DNA of 64,000 bases from Zoroaster sp. YZ-2022 (GCA_029582265.1 CM055828.1:34321263-34385262); one strand, 5' to 3'. Shown: positions 34,649 to 46,564, numbered from the stretch's first letter. Notes: generated from the sequence alone by a model not told the origin. Program-made: numbers and translations.

Positions 34649-35902
34649 AAAAAGTCATCAAAGGGCATTGGGAAATACACTCAGATGGCAGACACGCAGA
34701 TGGCAGACACGCAGATGGCAGACGCGCAGATGGCAGACGCGCAGATGGCCGACGCGCAGATGCCAGACGCGCAGATGGCAGACGCGCAGATGGCAGACGC
34801 GCAGATGGCCGACGCGCAGGGGGCAGACGCGCAGGTGGCAGACGCGCAGATGGCCGACGCGCAGATGGCCGACGCGCAGATGGCCGACGCGCAGATGGCA
34901 GACGCGCAGATGGCAGACGCGCAGATGGCAGACGCGCAGATGGCAGACGCGCAGGTGGCCGACGCGCAGGTGGCCGACGCGCAGATGGCCGACGCGCAGG
35001 TGGCCGACGCGCAGGTGGCCGACGCGCAGGTGGCAGACGCGCAGGTGGCAGACGCGCAGGTGGCAGACGCGCAGGGGGCAGACGCGCAGGTGGCAGACGC
35101 GCAGGTGGCAGGAGCGCGGGTGGCAGACGCGGGTGGCCGGCAGCGCAGATGGCCGACAGCGCAGATGGCAGGACGCGGGTGGCAGGCGGCGCGGGTGGCA
35201 GGACGCGCGGGTGGCAGGCAGCGCAGGTGGCCGACGCGCAGGTGGCCGACGCGCAGATGGCCGACGCGCAGGTGGCCGACGCGCAGGTGGCCGACGCGCA
35301 GGTGGCAGACGCGCAGGTGGCCGACGCGCAGATGGCCGACGCGCAGGTGGCCGACGCGCAGGTGGCAGACGCGCAGGTGGCAGACGCGCAGGTGGCAGAC
35401 GCGCAGGGGGCAGACGCACAGGTGGCAGGCGGCGCAGGGGGCCGACGCGCAGGTGGCCGCCGCGCAGCTGGCCGACGCGCAGGTGGCCGACGCGCAGGTG
35501 GCAGACGCGCAGGTGGCAGACGCGCAGGTGGCAGACGCGCAGGGGGCAGACGCGCAGGTGGCAGACGCGCAGGTGGCAGACGCGCAGGTGGCAGACGCGC
35601 AGGTGGCAGACGCGCAGGTGGCAGACGCGCAGGTGGCCGACGCGCAGATGGCCGACGCGCAGATGGCAGACGCGCAGGTGGCAGACGCGCAGGTGGCAGA
35701 CGCGCAGGTGGCAGACGCGCAGGTGGCAGATGCGCAGGGGGCCGACGCGCAGGTGGCAGACGCGCAGGTGGCAGACGCGCAGGTGGCCGACGCGCAGGTG
35801 GCCGACGCGCAGGTGGCAGACATGCAGATGGCAGACACTTATACCAGTATGTCCAGTCAACAGATGTCACTGGTTCCATCTTGTTTGAATAAAGAGCAGT
35901 TC
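34649..35902 (+). CDS. Composite gene: pentapeptide-repeat exon plus BRCT-1 first strand
   Basis: Acceptor ttacctag, donor gtaagt; 1254 nt, 418 codons, phase 0 to 0, no stop. It begins KKSSKGIGKYTQ, then about 28 units of A-D-A-Q-(M/V/G) to about 35104. A disordered part follows to about 35230. A stretch to about 35430 reads the same 15-bp DNA repeat in another frame (RWPTR/RWQTR). About 28 more ADAQV units run to about 35838. The last residues, SQQMSLVPSCLNKEQF, align with the first beta strand and helix start of the BRCA1 BRCT-1. They continue in frame into the exon at 36729. That in-frame BRCT strand is the best evidence that the repeat is translated. The repeat is acidic and low-complexity, so a flexible spacer is likely. 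Confidence 0.8.
34682..35840. repeat. 15-bp GC-rich minisatellite, about 75 units
   Basis: The unit is gcagacgcgcaggtg with variants gcc/gca, atg/gtg/ggg. Two homogeneous blocks flank a degenerate centre (35105-35230). Each unit carries two CpGs in an AT-rich genome. A 15-bp stop-free unit keeps several other frames open on both strands; those are shadows of the coding frame. Confidence 0.97.
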
Positions 35903-36728
35903 GTAAGTACATTATTATTATTTTTTTCTTCTAAAGAACCATTAGGCCAAAGGCCGTTTTTCAATGGGCCCTGCAACGAAAATCATTTTTGTATTGCAAT
36001 GATAAAGAATGTTTTTTTTTTTAAGTCGGATATGGAGCAGAAATTACTTCCTAATTAACAATTGCAAGGCCGATTAAACCATTTAAAAAACTTTCTTAGA
36101 GCTCAGGAGTCCGAGGGTATCAAGAATTCCAACAGCAGAAAATACACATACTGTACCTCTAAATATGTTCAAGAACTTAAAAAATGTTTAAACAAACTTT
36201 TGAAAGTTATCTGGTTACCACTACTGTTGATGCCTTACATTTGCTATGCTCCCGAGTGAAGTTCATCTTGAGATTTTATGTTATTGTTTAATACTGAAGT
36301 ATACAGTGATAAACATGTTTTTTCGTTGTCAAAAATGTAACTTTTTAGCGTTTTTTTTTCAACACATTTGTCTACTAAATTGTATCCATCTATCAACTCT
36401 GTTCATCTATCCATAAACATAAAAAATGTATGAACTCACCTTTGACAAGGTTACGGGAAACTGTCATGGAAAATATGCAGCTTGTGCAGTCTTAACTGAT
36501 GAAAAGAATAATTGATGAGACAGATTTTGTCTTGAAATTAAAAGTATTGACCAATCAAAGACTTCAACAGAAATGATTATTGTGCATACATGTACACGAA
36601 CAAAATGAGCTACATGTAGTTAAGGGATTCACGTGACGCACACCACCAAGACCGTGTTACATGTAATACATCTTTACCAGTCTCCTTTTCAAGATAAAAA
36701 ATGCAGCTATTGTTTTGTATCCATACAG

Positions 36729-36816
36729 AGAGTTTTCTGTCAATTTGTACAACGAACTAGATGTCAGTGGAATAATGAAATCAATGACAAGACAACTCAC
36801 ATCATCATTGCCACAG
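36729..36816 (+). CDS. Composite gene: BRCT-1 exon 2
   Basis: Acceptor ccatacag, donor gtaaga; phase 0 to 1. It encodes RVFCQFVQRTRCQWNNEIND then KTTHIIIAT. The TTHIII-A-T strand matches the T-T-H-V-V-M-K-T strand of BRCA1 BRCT-1, and the previous exon supplies the strand before it. Confidence 0.9.
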
Positions 36817-37999
36817 GTAAGAGTATGTACTGGTCAAATTCATGTATACTTGCACATTTCTTTTTCAATTTAACAATCTAAAAGCATCAACTTCTGCAAT
36901 ATTATCTGATCATGAATGATATATTTTTATATCGATGCACTGTGTCATAAAACAAACTTCATTTTGTAAAAGTCCAAACAAACCATACATTTAAATCTTA
37001 ATTGGATAAAAGTACTCTGGTAAAACAAAAATTAAAAACAAAACATTTTCTCTCACCTCATGAAGATAAACTCCGCAGGGTGACAAATTTGTAACCAGGT
37101 ATGTACATGTAGGTAGGTCTCTTCATCCTAATGTGTGGGATATTAATATTTGTAAAGAATATTTTTTCTGTGCACATTCCAAACCACTTGAGAATAACAA
37201 GACAGATTTCTTATTGAGTAGTAACAGGTGGGTCTTCTTCATTTAAAACATGAACATATATCATCAACAAATTGTGATTTAGTGATGATAATGTATTCTT
37301 GAAATTACAGAGGATCATCATTGACAGAGATTTTTGTCTGAAGAAGATTGCCTTTTGGCTGATAACATATTCTGGTTCAAGTGTTTAAGAATGTAAATTA
37401 ATTACTGTTAACAGCACAACACAAAATGTCATTCAATCAAATTGCTATAATGTCACACACATACATGTACATACTGTATATTATGTTTGTTTACCTAGTA
37501 AAGCAAGGACGTTTTGTTTTTTTGCAACATCCCTATTGGTTTTGACTCACAAAAGCGAACAGAGAACGTACTCGGTCTGTCAACCCACCTGGATCCCTTT
37601 TGTTAAAATCCTCGGTTTCAACGGGTAGACACACTTTCCATGTATATGTAGTGGATACGTCCCTGTAATTTATCAACTAAAATTTGTTAATATTTTTTGT
37701 AAGCACAGTATTTCAGCTGAGAAATGTACAGGGAAAAATATGGAATTATTTCCTTTTTTGGTAAAGTCAGGTGTGCGTAGGTACATTGTACATCATATTT
37801 GGCCAGATCATGCAAGGCAATGAGGCGCATGTGTGTTGTTTCTCACAAGCCCAGTGTGTGAAGCTTTATAATGGATGGTTCTATTGTTCATTAATATTTT
37901 GTGTAATTACAAAAAGTCTGTTGGGCTGTCAGTATTTCAAACTTGTTGAATTTTACAATATAATCTACAACAGATTAACATGTAAATCTCTTCCAACAG

Positions 38000-38077
38000 A
38001 TGACAACATGGTTTGTTCAAGGACAGTGAAATATATAATGGGCATTGCATCTGGTTTGTGGATAGTCAGCTTCAAAT
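38000..38077 (+). CDS. Composite gene: BRCT-1 exon 3
   Basis: Acceptor ttccaacag, donor gtaagt; phase 1 to 1. It encodes DDNMVCSRTVKYIMGIASGL then WIVSFK. C-x-R-T-x-K-Y and the G-I-A-x-G-x-W strand are near-identical to BRCA1. Arg and Lys correspond to R1699 and K1702, which contact phosphopeptides in BRCA1 (family knowledge). Confidence 0.94.
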
Positions 38078-38476
38078 GTAAGTGGTCTCTATGAACGAAA
38101 TTAAAAATAAAATGAAGTAACATCAATGAATGTACAAACAGATGGTCAAACAAATGAATGAAAAGATTACCCACTGAATCATTTACTTACATAAATCAAC
38201 AACTGATGACCAGTGAATGAACAAAATTACCTCACCAACAAAACAACCAACTGCATGTTGTTTGCCAACTTTGGCTACTCTAGTAAAACTTATTTAATTA
38301 TTATTAAACCGAGTGCTTACATACAGGTGCAATATAGAAACCATGTAGGCAAACTGCGTGTTTAGCATCTGTAAATATAAAAAATGTGTGAAAACAAGTG
38401 CTTATTTAAAAGTTACACAATGTGAAAGAAAATACATGTACTTCAATTATTTGTATGATGTACACATGTTTTTTAG

Positions 38477-38656
38477 GGTTAGAAGCATGCTTGGAATTTG
38501 GCAAAGTCACATCCGAAGAGCTGTTTGAAGTAAAGGGGGACAGCTCACAAGGAAAGAGACACAATGGTCCAAGACGGTCCCGTTTACATCAAGGGCTACC
38601 CTTATTCCACAAAATGACATTTGTGTGCTTACATACGTTTTCTGGGATTACCAATG
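38477..38656 (+). CDS. Composite gene: BRCT-1 end, inter-BRCT linker, BRCT-2 start
   Basis: Acceptor tttttag, donor gtatgt; phase 1 to 1, with the split codon completing Trp. It encodes WLEACLEFGKV, then FEVKGD, then HNGPRRSRL, then FHKMTFVCLHTFSGITN. The F-E-V-x-G-D and H-x-G-P-x-R loop follows BRCA1, while W-x-x-A-C-L and G-P-R-R-S-R-L follow BARD1, so the pair is BRCA1/BARD1-type and neither name is safe. Confidence 0.93.
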
Positions 38657-41600
38657 GTATGTAAATTAAAGCTCTTAGAATAATATAAAAAAGCAAAAGT
38701 TGAAATTTCAACATAAAATCATATAAAATTTAACTTTAACCTTTGACCCCTTGTGGCCCGCAAAATTGATATTTTTTTCAAACGTTGTCAATACATTGCC
38801 TCAGGTGTAACAACAAAAATTCTAACTAGACTTAAGTTTTTGTCAGAACAAAAACTAGTTGTTTGAGTTAACTTTCGGTTCAATCAAGTGAGCAGTTGAT
38901 GACGTCACAATCATATTTTTGAAAATGCCTGACATTTTTTATCATGACAATAATTATCAATTTCATCTTCAAAATACCTATACATTTTGTGTCAGTAAAG
39001 GTCACATCAGGTCATTTGAAAGTCATATCTGAAACAATAACACTTAAACAATAACGTTAGTACTTTAGTTCAGGAGATACAAGTTTTCATAAGAAATAAT
39101 TAAAATTACATTCTAGATTTCATTTATGCTAATAATTTATGATAAAAATGGTGCAAAGATTGTGAATTTACCTCTTGCTGTTGTTGAGGGATGTTTTTTG
39201 AAATATTCAACCTTGATTTCCGGTTTGGTCAGGAAGTAAAGGTCAAATTGGGGTCACCTTTTTGTAATTTTTTTTTACAATTAACGATCTGTACAATGGT
39301 GCAAAAATTGTGAATTTACCTCTTGTGGTTGTTGAGATATGATTTTTTTTAATATTAAACTTTCACTTCCGGTTTGGACAGGAAGTAAAGGTCAAATTGG
39401 GGTCACTTTCTTATAAATATATTTAACAATTAACGATCTATACAATGGTATAAGTTTTGAGGCTTTGCATGGTGGAATATCGATATCGTTTCGGTTTGCG
39501 GTAACACCATGTGTTTATCTCAACTAACGTGAAGCTGAGATACAGGTTCTGAAAAGAACCGTATCGCACAACTCGTATCTCAACCTTCGTTAAGTGAGAA
39601 AGGTTCAAGGGAGAACCAATTTCGCAACTCGTTTTCTCTACTGTCGCTAAGTGAGAAATATGGTTCAGGGAGAACCACGGGGACTTCACGGGTTAATATG
39701 GTTCAGGGAGAACCATAGGGACTTCACGGGTTATTCTCAACGTTTCGATTAGCCTGCTCTAATCTTCTTCAGGAGAATGAAGAGGTTTGCCGATGCAACT
39801 CCTTAAGTAGTATTTGCTGGGATTATGTGTAGAATGGGAAGTGTTCCGATTGGTGCTACTGTTGTGTGATGTGTTGTGATTGGTTGCCACCGTGGCATTG
39901 TTCTTGTTGTGTGTGTTCTTGTTGTGTGTGTATACAATGGTGCAAAAATTGTGAATTTATGTCTTGTGGTTGTTGAGACATGATTTTTTTAAATATTAAA
40001 CTTTGATTTATCATAATTCGCTATCTGATGACCTCATCATGACGTCACAACGCATGTAAAAAATAATAGTTAAGTTTTATGGAAGTACATGGAATAAAGT
40101 ATTTGAAATTTCTGAGAAGTTCTACTTTATGTGAATGAGGAAAATAATATGTCACAGTGAACATGCTGTAAAAAATAATAGGAAGGTTTTATAAGTACAT
40201 GGACCAAGAATAAAGTATTTGAAAATTCTGAGAAGTTCTAATTTATGGGAATGGGGAAAATAGTGTATAATTTTAGAATAGCTGGACCATTGAAATTGAA
40301 AAGGGCATTGGTTTGTTTTCAAAATTGCACACAATTATTCTTGACAATGTGTAATAAATTAAAGAAATGTTCTCGCACGAAACTCTCATCAAAAGAGAAA
40401 GGTATTTAAGGAAATTGCAGAGTCTCATGTACTCATATAATTTCATGTGATTGTGATGTGAGTGATGTCTGAGAGAGGCCTCGGGGAGCAGGACCTACAA
40501 GTACATGTACTGTGTCATGAATATTGTGCATTTTTCCTGTGAAATAATTGTCTATGTAAGTTTATTTGTATCTGAGAAGGGTACAAAATTAAGGAAAAGT
40601 GCAGTAAACAATCGCTAGGCTACTTATTTAATTTGTGCACAAACTGAAGATTTTTGGAGAAAACAAAAATTACAAAATATATGGCATAAAATTTCTACTG
40701 AATAATTGCCATAACCTTAACAACTGAATTTTCCTATCCTTATTTATATTCTAAATACATTTTGGTGACATCTGTTCATATTTTGTTAGTTGTTTACTGT
40801 CCAAAGTATGTTCACGTAGGCCTAACTAACGTTAGTCATGCTAGTTAAACAGGCACAATGCAACGACGAATGGACAGCTTAAAGAATGTTTTTTCTTGTA
40901 CAAAAACACGAAGATAAATACAGGAAATCCTCTTAAAAAGTAACTTTAAGATACTTACTCTTTTTATGACCGTGTACTGTTGGCGATCCATTTTTACAGC
41001 CTAAAAAAATGACGTCTGGGCCATGGCACCACACACGCAAACAGCGTCGATATCGTGTACATACAATCGATATCGACGCTGTTTTGCAGCAGCCCATGGC
41101 CCAGACTAGCGCTTATCGCGACAGCCTTGCGCAAAACGAACTTTGATTCTTTCATGCAACGTATATGAAACGTTTTAAATATTTTACTTTTTAGCGTAAT
41201 TCGACACCTGATGACGTAATCATGATGTCACAGAAAACGGTTTTGTCTGCTTGATATGTTCTGTTTATGTGTTAAGTTTGAAGGCTGTATATGCTTAGCA
41301 AGTATGCCTTTGTTACCGGACAGTCGCCACTGAGATGAAGAAGTATAAAAAAAAAAATTAAAAAAAAAAAAAAAACGAACAAAAACAAGAGGTGTTCGCG
41401 CTGTCGCTCGAACACCTAACAAGGTGTTACGAGCGTTTGCTCGAACACCTAAAAATGGGATCTCCAGAGGTTTAGGCGAGGTGACAGTTTATGGGAGCAG
41501 CATGGTCAAAATACATTAAACCTACATTATGTAGAGTTGTACCCCCAGTTCTTTTCAGAACTAATTACTGCTCAATTGAGATTCCACATGGTGTCACCGC

Positions 41601-41810
41601 AATTAGTCTTACTTATCATCCTCACCATGCAAAGCTATAAGTTTTACCTACATTATGTACATGTACAAATGTAGGTCTAACTTGTTGAATGCAGCTTCCT
41701 TTTAATTTGAGTGAAATCACTGTGGAATTATGGAAAAAGTACATGCACTCCAAGTAAAATTGAAATTTTATGCTGTACCATACCTTTAATACATTTTTGT
41801 TGTAAATCAG
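38657..41810. other. Intron with diverged tandem and inverted repeats
   Basis: At about 39145-39440 a unit of about 145 bp (acaatggtgcaaaaattgtg, then ttgtggttgttgaga, then ggaagtaaaggtcaaattgg) occurs twice, with a third partial copy near 39942. At 39660-39735 a 38-bp unit (atggttcagggagaaccac, then acttcacgggtta) is tandem. At 39738-39790 the reverse strand reads ctgaagaagattagagcagg then ctaatcgaaacg, a phrase style seen in Penelope-like elements (weak). An inverted repeat at 41014-41106 is listed separately. Confidence 0.5.
41014..41106. repeat. Inverted repeat (hairpin) in the BRCT intron
   Basis: Arms at about 41014-41055 and 41068-41106 pair through gtctgggccatgg and aacagcgtcgatatcg, with a few mismatches and a 12-bp loop. 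Confidence 0.75.
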
Positions 41811-41927
41811 ATGAACTGAGCTGCATCCTCTCCAAACTTGGTGCTTCATTAGTTGAACCTGACAAAACTGATGGAAGAAGTATAGTACTTGTAACAACTG
41901 CCATGATGAGTGACAACTTGTATCGTG
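41811..41927 (+). CDS. Composite gene: BRCT-2 exon 2
   Basis: Acceptor gtaaatcag, donor gtaggt; phase 1 to 1. It encodes DELSCILSKLGASLVEP then GRSIVLVTTAMMSDNLYR. L-x-x-L-G-A-S-L-V followed by a hydrophobic strand matches the BRCT-2 start of BRCA1 (C-G-A-S-V-V, then I-V-V-V). Confidence 0.92.
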
Positions 41928-41968
41928 GTAGGTGTCCCAGGAATGTACAATGTAGGCTGGTTTGAAAA

Positions 41969-42011
41969 TGGGAGGTGGTGGGGGGAGGGGGGGGAGGGGG
42001 AGGGAAGGGTG
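41969..42011 (+). other. G-rich tract, G-quadruplex candidate
   Basis: More than five runs of three or more G (ggtggggggagggggggg, then gagggggagggaaggg) within about 40 bp of intron, starting some 40 nt after a BRCT exon donor. Confidence 0.7.
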
Positions 42012-42622
42012 GTGTAATTATTATAAAAGTTGGACTCAAGTATATGGATTTTTTAACAAAACAGTCACAGTTTATGGTATCAATTAATTTACATAGAAAC
42101 AAAACTGAATTTTCGTTTAGGATTCAATTGTTTTTTGTACTTACAGTGTATGTATTTGCATATATATTTCTCTACATGTGTATTTACAAATTTCATGGTG
42201 CTGCTTACCACACAAATTTCTGCACTTACAGCGCCCTGAACAGTGCATATTTTTGGCGTAAGCATAGAATCATGTGATAAGCAGTGCCATGAAATTGGGC
42301 CAAGACCAATTTCCAGGTGGCTAATAAATAGTACTGATCATACCGATTAATATTAATAGACTGATTTTAATGCATAAAATGTGTCATAATTGTTGAATGA
42401 TATCCTTGGAATTATTGTGTTCCACATGGTTGACTATCCACTGGAAGAAGGGGACATTTCTTTTGTTTTAATCCATGGAACGATCTTCAGACCCAAATCT
42501 GACTATCAATGAACAGCATTACTGAAGGTTTATCTACAGGTCTTTAAAAAAGGTACATGTATTCCTAATAATTCAAGCGATATCACTCAAGCATTAATTT
42601 GACCTTTTTGTTTTTATTATAG

Positions 42623-42748
42623 ATATCTGCAATGTATTTGAACACTTAAATGAGCCCCATCGTCAAATCCTGTCACGATATTGGATATTGGATTCAATAT
42701 CCACATACAGAAAACGACCAGTTCATGAATATATGATCTTTGATGAAG
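42623..42748 (+). CDS. Composite gene: BRCT-2 exon 3
   Basis: Acceptor ttattatag, donor gtacgt; phase 1 to 1. It encodes DICNVFEHLNEPHRQILSRY then WILDSISTYRKRP then YMIFDE. The R-Y-W-I-L-D-S-I strand and helix match V-T-R-E-W-V-L-D-S-V of BRCA1 BRCT-2, closing the domain. Here the protein leaves the BRCA1 pattern and continues into an acidic linker. Confidence 0.93.
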
Positions 42749-43384
42749 GTACGTACACTGTAGTTAATTCACAGAACTATACCCTAATGGCCATGGATAG
42801 ATAATATGTACATGTATGCTTTAAATATCTCAGGTTGTCCAGATGTACATTCTACATATCTACATACATGTACATGTTGGTGCACAGATACACATTGCAG
42901 TAAATCAAAAAGCTGGAATTTTGAAGATTATCAAAGTACTTATCCAAAAACTTTGTCTTTGAGACTATATTAAATGAAAGTAATGTTTGTTTTTCTTTAT
43001 TAATACATGTACATGTACATGAGAAAGTAAATGTTATGGCTGAAATACCGTGGCTCACTTGTTCTATTTTCTCAACAATCAATTTTTGTTTTTGGTTTTA
43101 AATTATTAGGTATCGTTTCTTTATCTGTTCTCCAAATGTACTCTGTTCAACATGTCATCGATGCTACATGTATGCTTGATTGGGAACCTGCATGAAAATA
43201 CGGAAAATGCTTGCTACAAATTGATGAAATTTTGGTTAATTCTTTCTTGGTTATTTATTTTCAAGGCAATCTGGGGTAAACAATTAATTACATTGTTTTC
43301 CATTAGGCCTGTGCGAATATTCAAATATTCGTGAATAGTTGTTGCTAATCGTACTCGTGTTTTTTTAACTATTCGATTAACTAA

Positions 43385-43635
43385 ACTCAAATCTTGTCAT
43401 AGTATAACCAGATTCAAGTCGATGCTTAAAACTCATCTTATGTCACAACTCTTCAAAGATGATGTATATTTGTAATTGCATTGTAGGTACATGTATCTCG
43501 GTACATAATTTGTTTTCCCTATGCTATCATTGTATATTGTTTGTATTAATGTTTTTCTTTGTTTCCGCGCCTTGAGCGCCCAGCAGGGTGGATATGTGCG
43601 CGCTAAAAATCTTTATTATTATTATTATTATTATA
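43385..43635 (+). mobile_element. L2/CR1-like 3' end relic
   Basis: The coding tail reads SRFKSMLKTHLMSQLFKDD-like, then a stop. A 3' UTR with gcgccttgagcgcccagcag and gtggatatgtgcgcgct follows, and it ends in (ATT)n. Only the 3' end is present, typical of 5'-truncated insertion. Confidence 0.6.
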
Positions 43636-44003
43636 ATGACCATTCACTGCATAACTTGCGGTTATGACCTATATTGCGGTCCCTAACTATTCGTGACTAC
43701 TATTCGCGTGTAATCCATAGAGAAAGGACACTGCCACTTGCACTGTTTTGTCTGGGCACTGCTGGTAGTGGTAAGCTTTGTAGTATTCGCAAATAGTACT
43801 TGCGAGTAATGCCTTTGAGGAAGCTGATATGGCTGGATGGACGCCTCAGAGGCATACCGCGTCATATGTACACATGTACATGTAACAGTCTTCCAATTGT
43901 TCAGTTCGTGAGTTGGCCGATGTTTAAAACATTGTATTTTGTATAAAGAAGAATAAAATCACTTTGCCTTGGTCAGTGTTTTTAGAAGAAATCTACTGGT
44001 TAT

Positions 44004-44624
44004 TTAACCAGTTCACGTCAGGAATATTATATGTTTTCCGTTCCCCAGTGCGGATTATTTTTAGTGAAAATTCGAAAAAAATTCTAGCCATTAATAATTT
44101 TTTTTTGTCAATGAAATGAAGTCCGGACAACAAAATAAACATCTTTCTCATTGACATTTCGAGAATTAAACAGCTAGTTTTTTGTTACGGTCGTCTTTCT
44201 TCCGCACAATTAGACCGTTGGCAAAACTCCGAAGCAATGGTCTAGTATCGACCAGCGCCCGGTCGAACAGACGGCATACCTGACAGAGATCAAAGACAAT
44301 GGATATAAATCCGTCCTTACAAATTCTTGGATGGAACGTCAAAGGAACAGGTCTTGAATAAAGGCAAAAAATCCACAAAAGAGTGAACTTGTTCATTGCT
44401 GGCAGTGCCTTTTGTCCGGGGCTACCGAACCGCGTGACCACATGGACTCTGAGAAACACTTGCGTGTATACACGTCAGCCCGCCCAATGGCATGCCACAG
44501 GTGACATGTTAACAAGGCTCCCGGCCAAAACACACAAAAATCGGAATGCGTGTTTAGATGCTCTCCGATCGCCATTCCAACAAAAAAAATTGAGTTTATA
44601 CGGCATCCGATGCGAACTGGTTAA
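44004..44624. mobile_element. TTAA-flanked MITE (piggyBac-like), copy 1
   Basis: TTAA lies at both ends. Inside, the left end reads CCAGTTCACGTC and the right end reads GATGCGAACTGG, giving imperfect TIRs of about 12-20 bp. There is no transposase. TTAA flanks are the piggyBac hallmark, although canonical ends start CCC. Confidence 0.65.
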
Positions 44625-46492
44625 TGATGGGAATTATAAGGTATAGTTAAAAACAAATGCTACCTACTTCTAAGTGATTAGTACTTTTAAATTCATTCAA
44701 TATAGGGGGCCTAATGCCTGGGAAAATGGAACAGACAGGCTGGGGTTCTCCCAAGCTAGAGTATCGGCCCGATATGCCGAGCATATTCTTTTCCACCCGA
44801 TGCGCTCCATTCTTTGAGTACCTTTATTGTTCGTAGTGAAAACGGTCTGGTCGTTGTCATGTCATATTTTAGTGGTCCAGGGAATAATAAGTTATAATCC
44901 AACTTTCGTGTACAAACCTACACCGAACACGCTCTGTTTACATGTCAGCATGTTTACTATATCACGCATACACTGAAATTCCCATCACAGAAAACCCGTA
45001 ATGTAACATGAATACAGGCGCCAAACAGCGATTCACTGATTCCCTTTCCCAGACCCACGCTGAAAGAAAAGTGCTTGAGCTTCTTTTCCAAAGACGGGCA
45101 CCAATGAAACTACAATGAAACATCGACCCCCCAAAATCATGAATATGCAACATAATGAACATTATTCATAATCGAGCAGCCAATGAGAAAAATAATAAAA
45201 TAGCAACTATGCAAATCTATCCAATCACAACATGCAGAAATGGGCATGCGATACTGCGATCCTGAATTATAACCTTGTGCAACCATAGAGAAAGGACAAC
45301 CGACTCACTTATTGCATGAAGTTATTGTTTGCCACACCCCATTTTGTTGCTAGGAAAAGTTTGTCCAATAATTTGTGGTGAGCAAATTGTTAATCACAAT
45401 GGCATGCAAACTTGCAAAATCAGATCAGGGGCCCCAGTCACAGGCACCACGTGCTTCGAAGGCTTTTTAAGCATAGGTGCGGGGTACACTGTGGAAGCTT
45501 TGTATTTTTGTGATGAATGTAACCGCGCGTGAATTAGCACATGCTCAATATAAACTGCTAATTATGCTGAAAGTTTCCCATGCTGCCAAGGCATTAACAA
45601 ACTTGACGACCATTGGATTTTCACTTACAAATTCTATTATTTCGAGTACAGTTTTGCAACAAATAAAGATGAAACAGAAAGAACTCAATGTACATACATG
45701 TACATGTTTTTGTCTATTGTCTGAAGCTTACAAATAGGCCAGAAATTACTAGCAAAGCACATGGTTTTGTGTGGAAAGATTTTGCCAACTATTCGCGAAT
45801 ATTTGATTATTTACGAAATGTTGCCGCACGATTATTCAAATAGTAAATTTCACTGTTCGCCCAACCTATTTTCCACACACCAAAATTCCCTGCATGTGCA
45901 GATGGGAGTAAACTAAGAACCATTTTTTATTTGTTTTCGCCTACATGTATAATGGATGTCATTTCGCTTTTCCTTGCTGTACTTTTTATATATTGTGTAA
46001 TTTATGGAAGGTCTCAAGGTCTTGGTCTTCCAAAGCTTAGTATTTGATTGGCTACCAAAGTCTACTCAAACTTTATTTAAGCAATAGATGTATGTAACAA
46101 ACAATTTTCACAAACTGCATGTTTACTTATTGAACCACATAAAACTTTCTCAGATGGCACAATAAAAAGGGGAGTCATTTTAGCAGAGGCAACAAAAGCA
46201 AACAAACTTGCACATTTAATGCAGATATGTAACCCTACCTCATGACTGAATTTGCTCATCATGTACAGATTGAAATCTCGCTTCAACCAGTTTGAAAAAT
46301 TACGAAGTTCGGGATGCCACAGGGATGCATCCGTGTGTAACACAAGCACATGATCAATATGCCAATTCCTCCACTGTTTACCAAGCACAGTGTGTACTGG
46401 TCTAAACAAATATTAAGGATGTTTTTAACCAATTCTGATAGTGTTAATTGGGAGGTTTTGACATAGAATTATAAATCCATTTATATAATCAG

Positions 46493-46564
46493 GTGAGACA
46501 GAAGACGATGACAATGATGTAGACTACGTTCCAAGATCATCTTCTGTTGAGAGCGATGACTCAG
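46493..46564 (+). CDS. Composite gene: acidic linker exon, copy 1
   Basis: Acceptor ataatcag, donor gtatac; 72 nt, phase 1 to 1. It encodes GETEDDDNDVDYVPRSSSVE then SDDS. Highly acidic with Ser-rich potential phosphorylation sites. It connects BRCT-2 to the downstream linker in frame. Confidence 0.75.

Larger units (their letters stand above)
43303..45866. mobile_element. Possible hAT-like element remnant
   Basis: The left side reads taggcctgtgcgaatattca then aatattcgtgaatagttg. The right side near 45780-45866 reads roughly as its reverse complement (aactattcgcgaatatttga, then cgcccaacctatt). The TIRs are diverged and no transposase is seen. The segmental duplication starts inside it, so the second copy keeps only the right part. 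Confidence 0.3.

Noticed and set aside
34685..35838. Pentapeptide-repeat (Qnr/MfpA-type) beta-helix
   Set aside because: That family needs Leu or Phe at the centre of A-D/N-L-x-x; here the centre is Ala, and the unit is acidic and low-complexity.
34682..35840. CRISPR-like array
   Set aside because: Units are contiguous 15-mers without spacers, in a eukaryotic genome.
34641..35912. Several other long ORFs on both strands over 34.6-35.9 kb (LPPAR, HLRVC, RRWQT, CASAT repeats)
   Set aside because: The 15-bp repeat has no stop in most frames, so they are inevitable shadows. Only the frame ending in the BRCT strand has external support.
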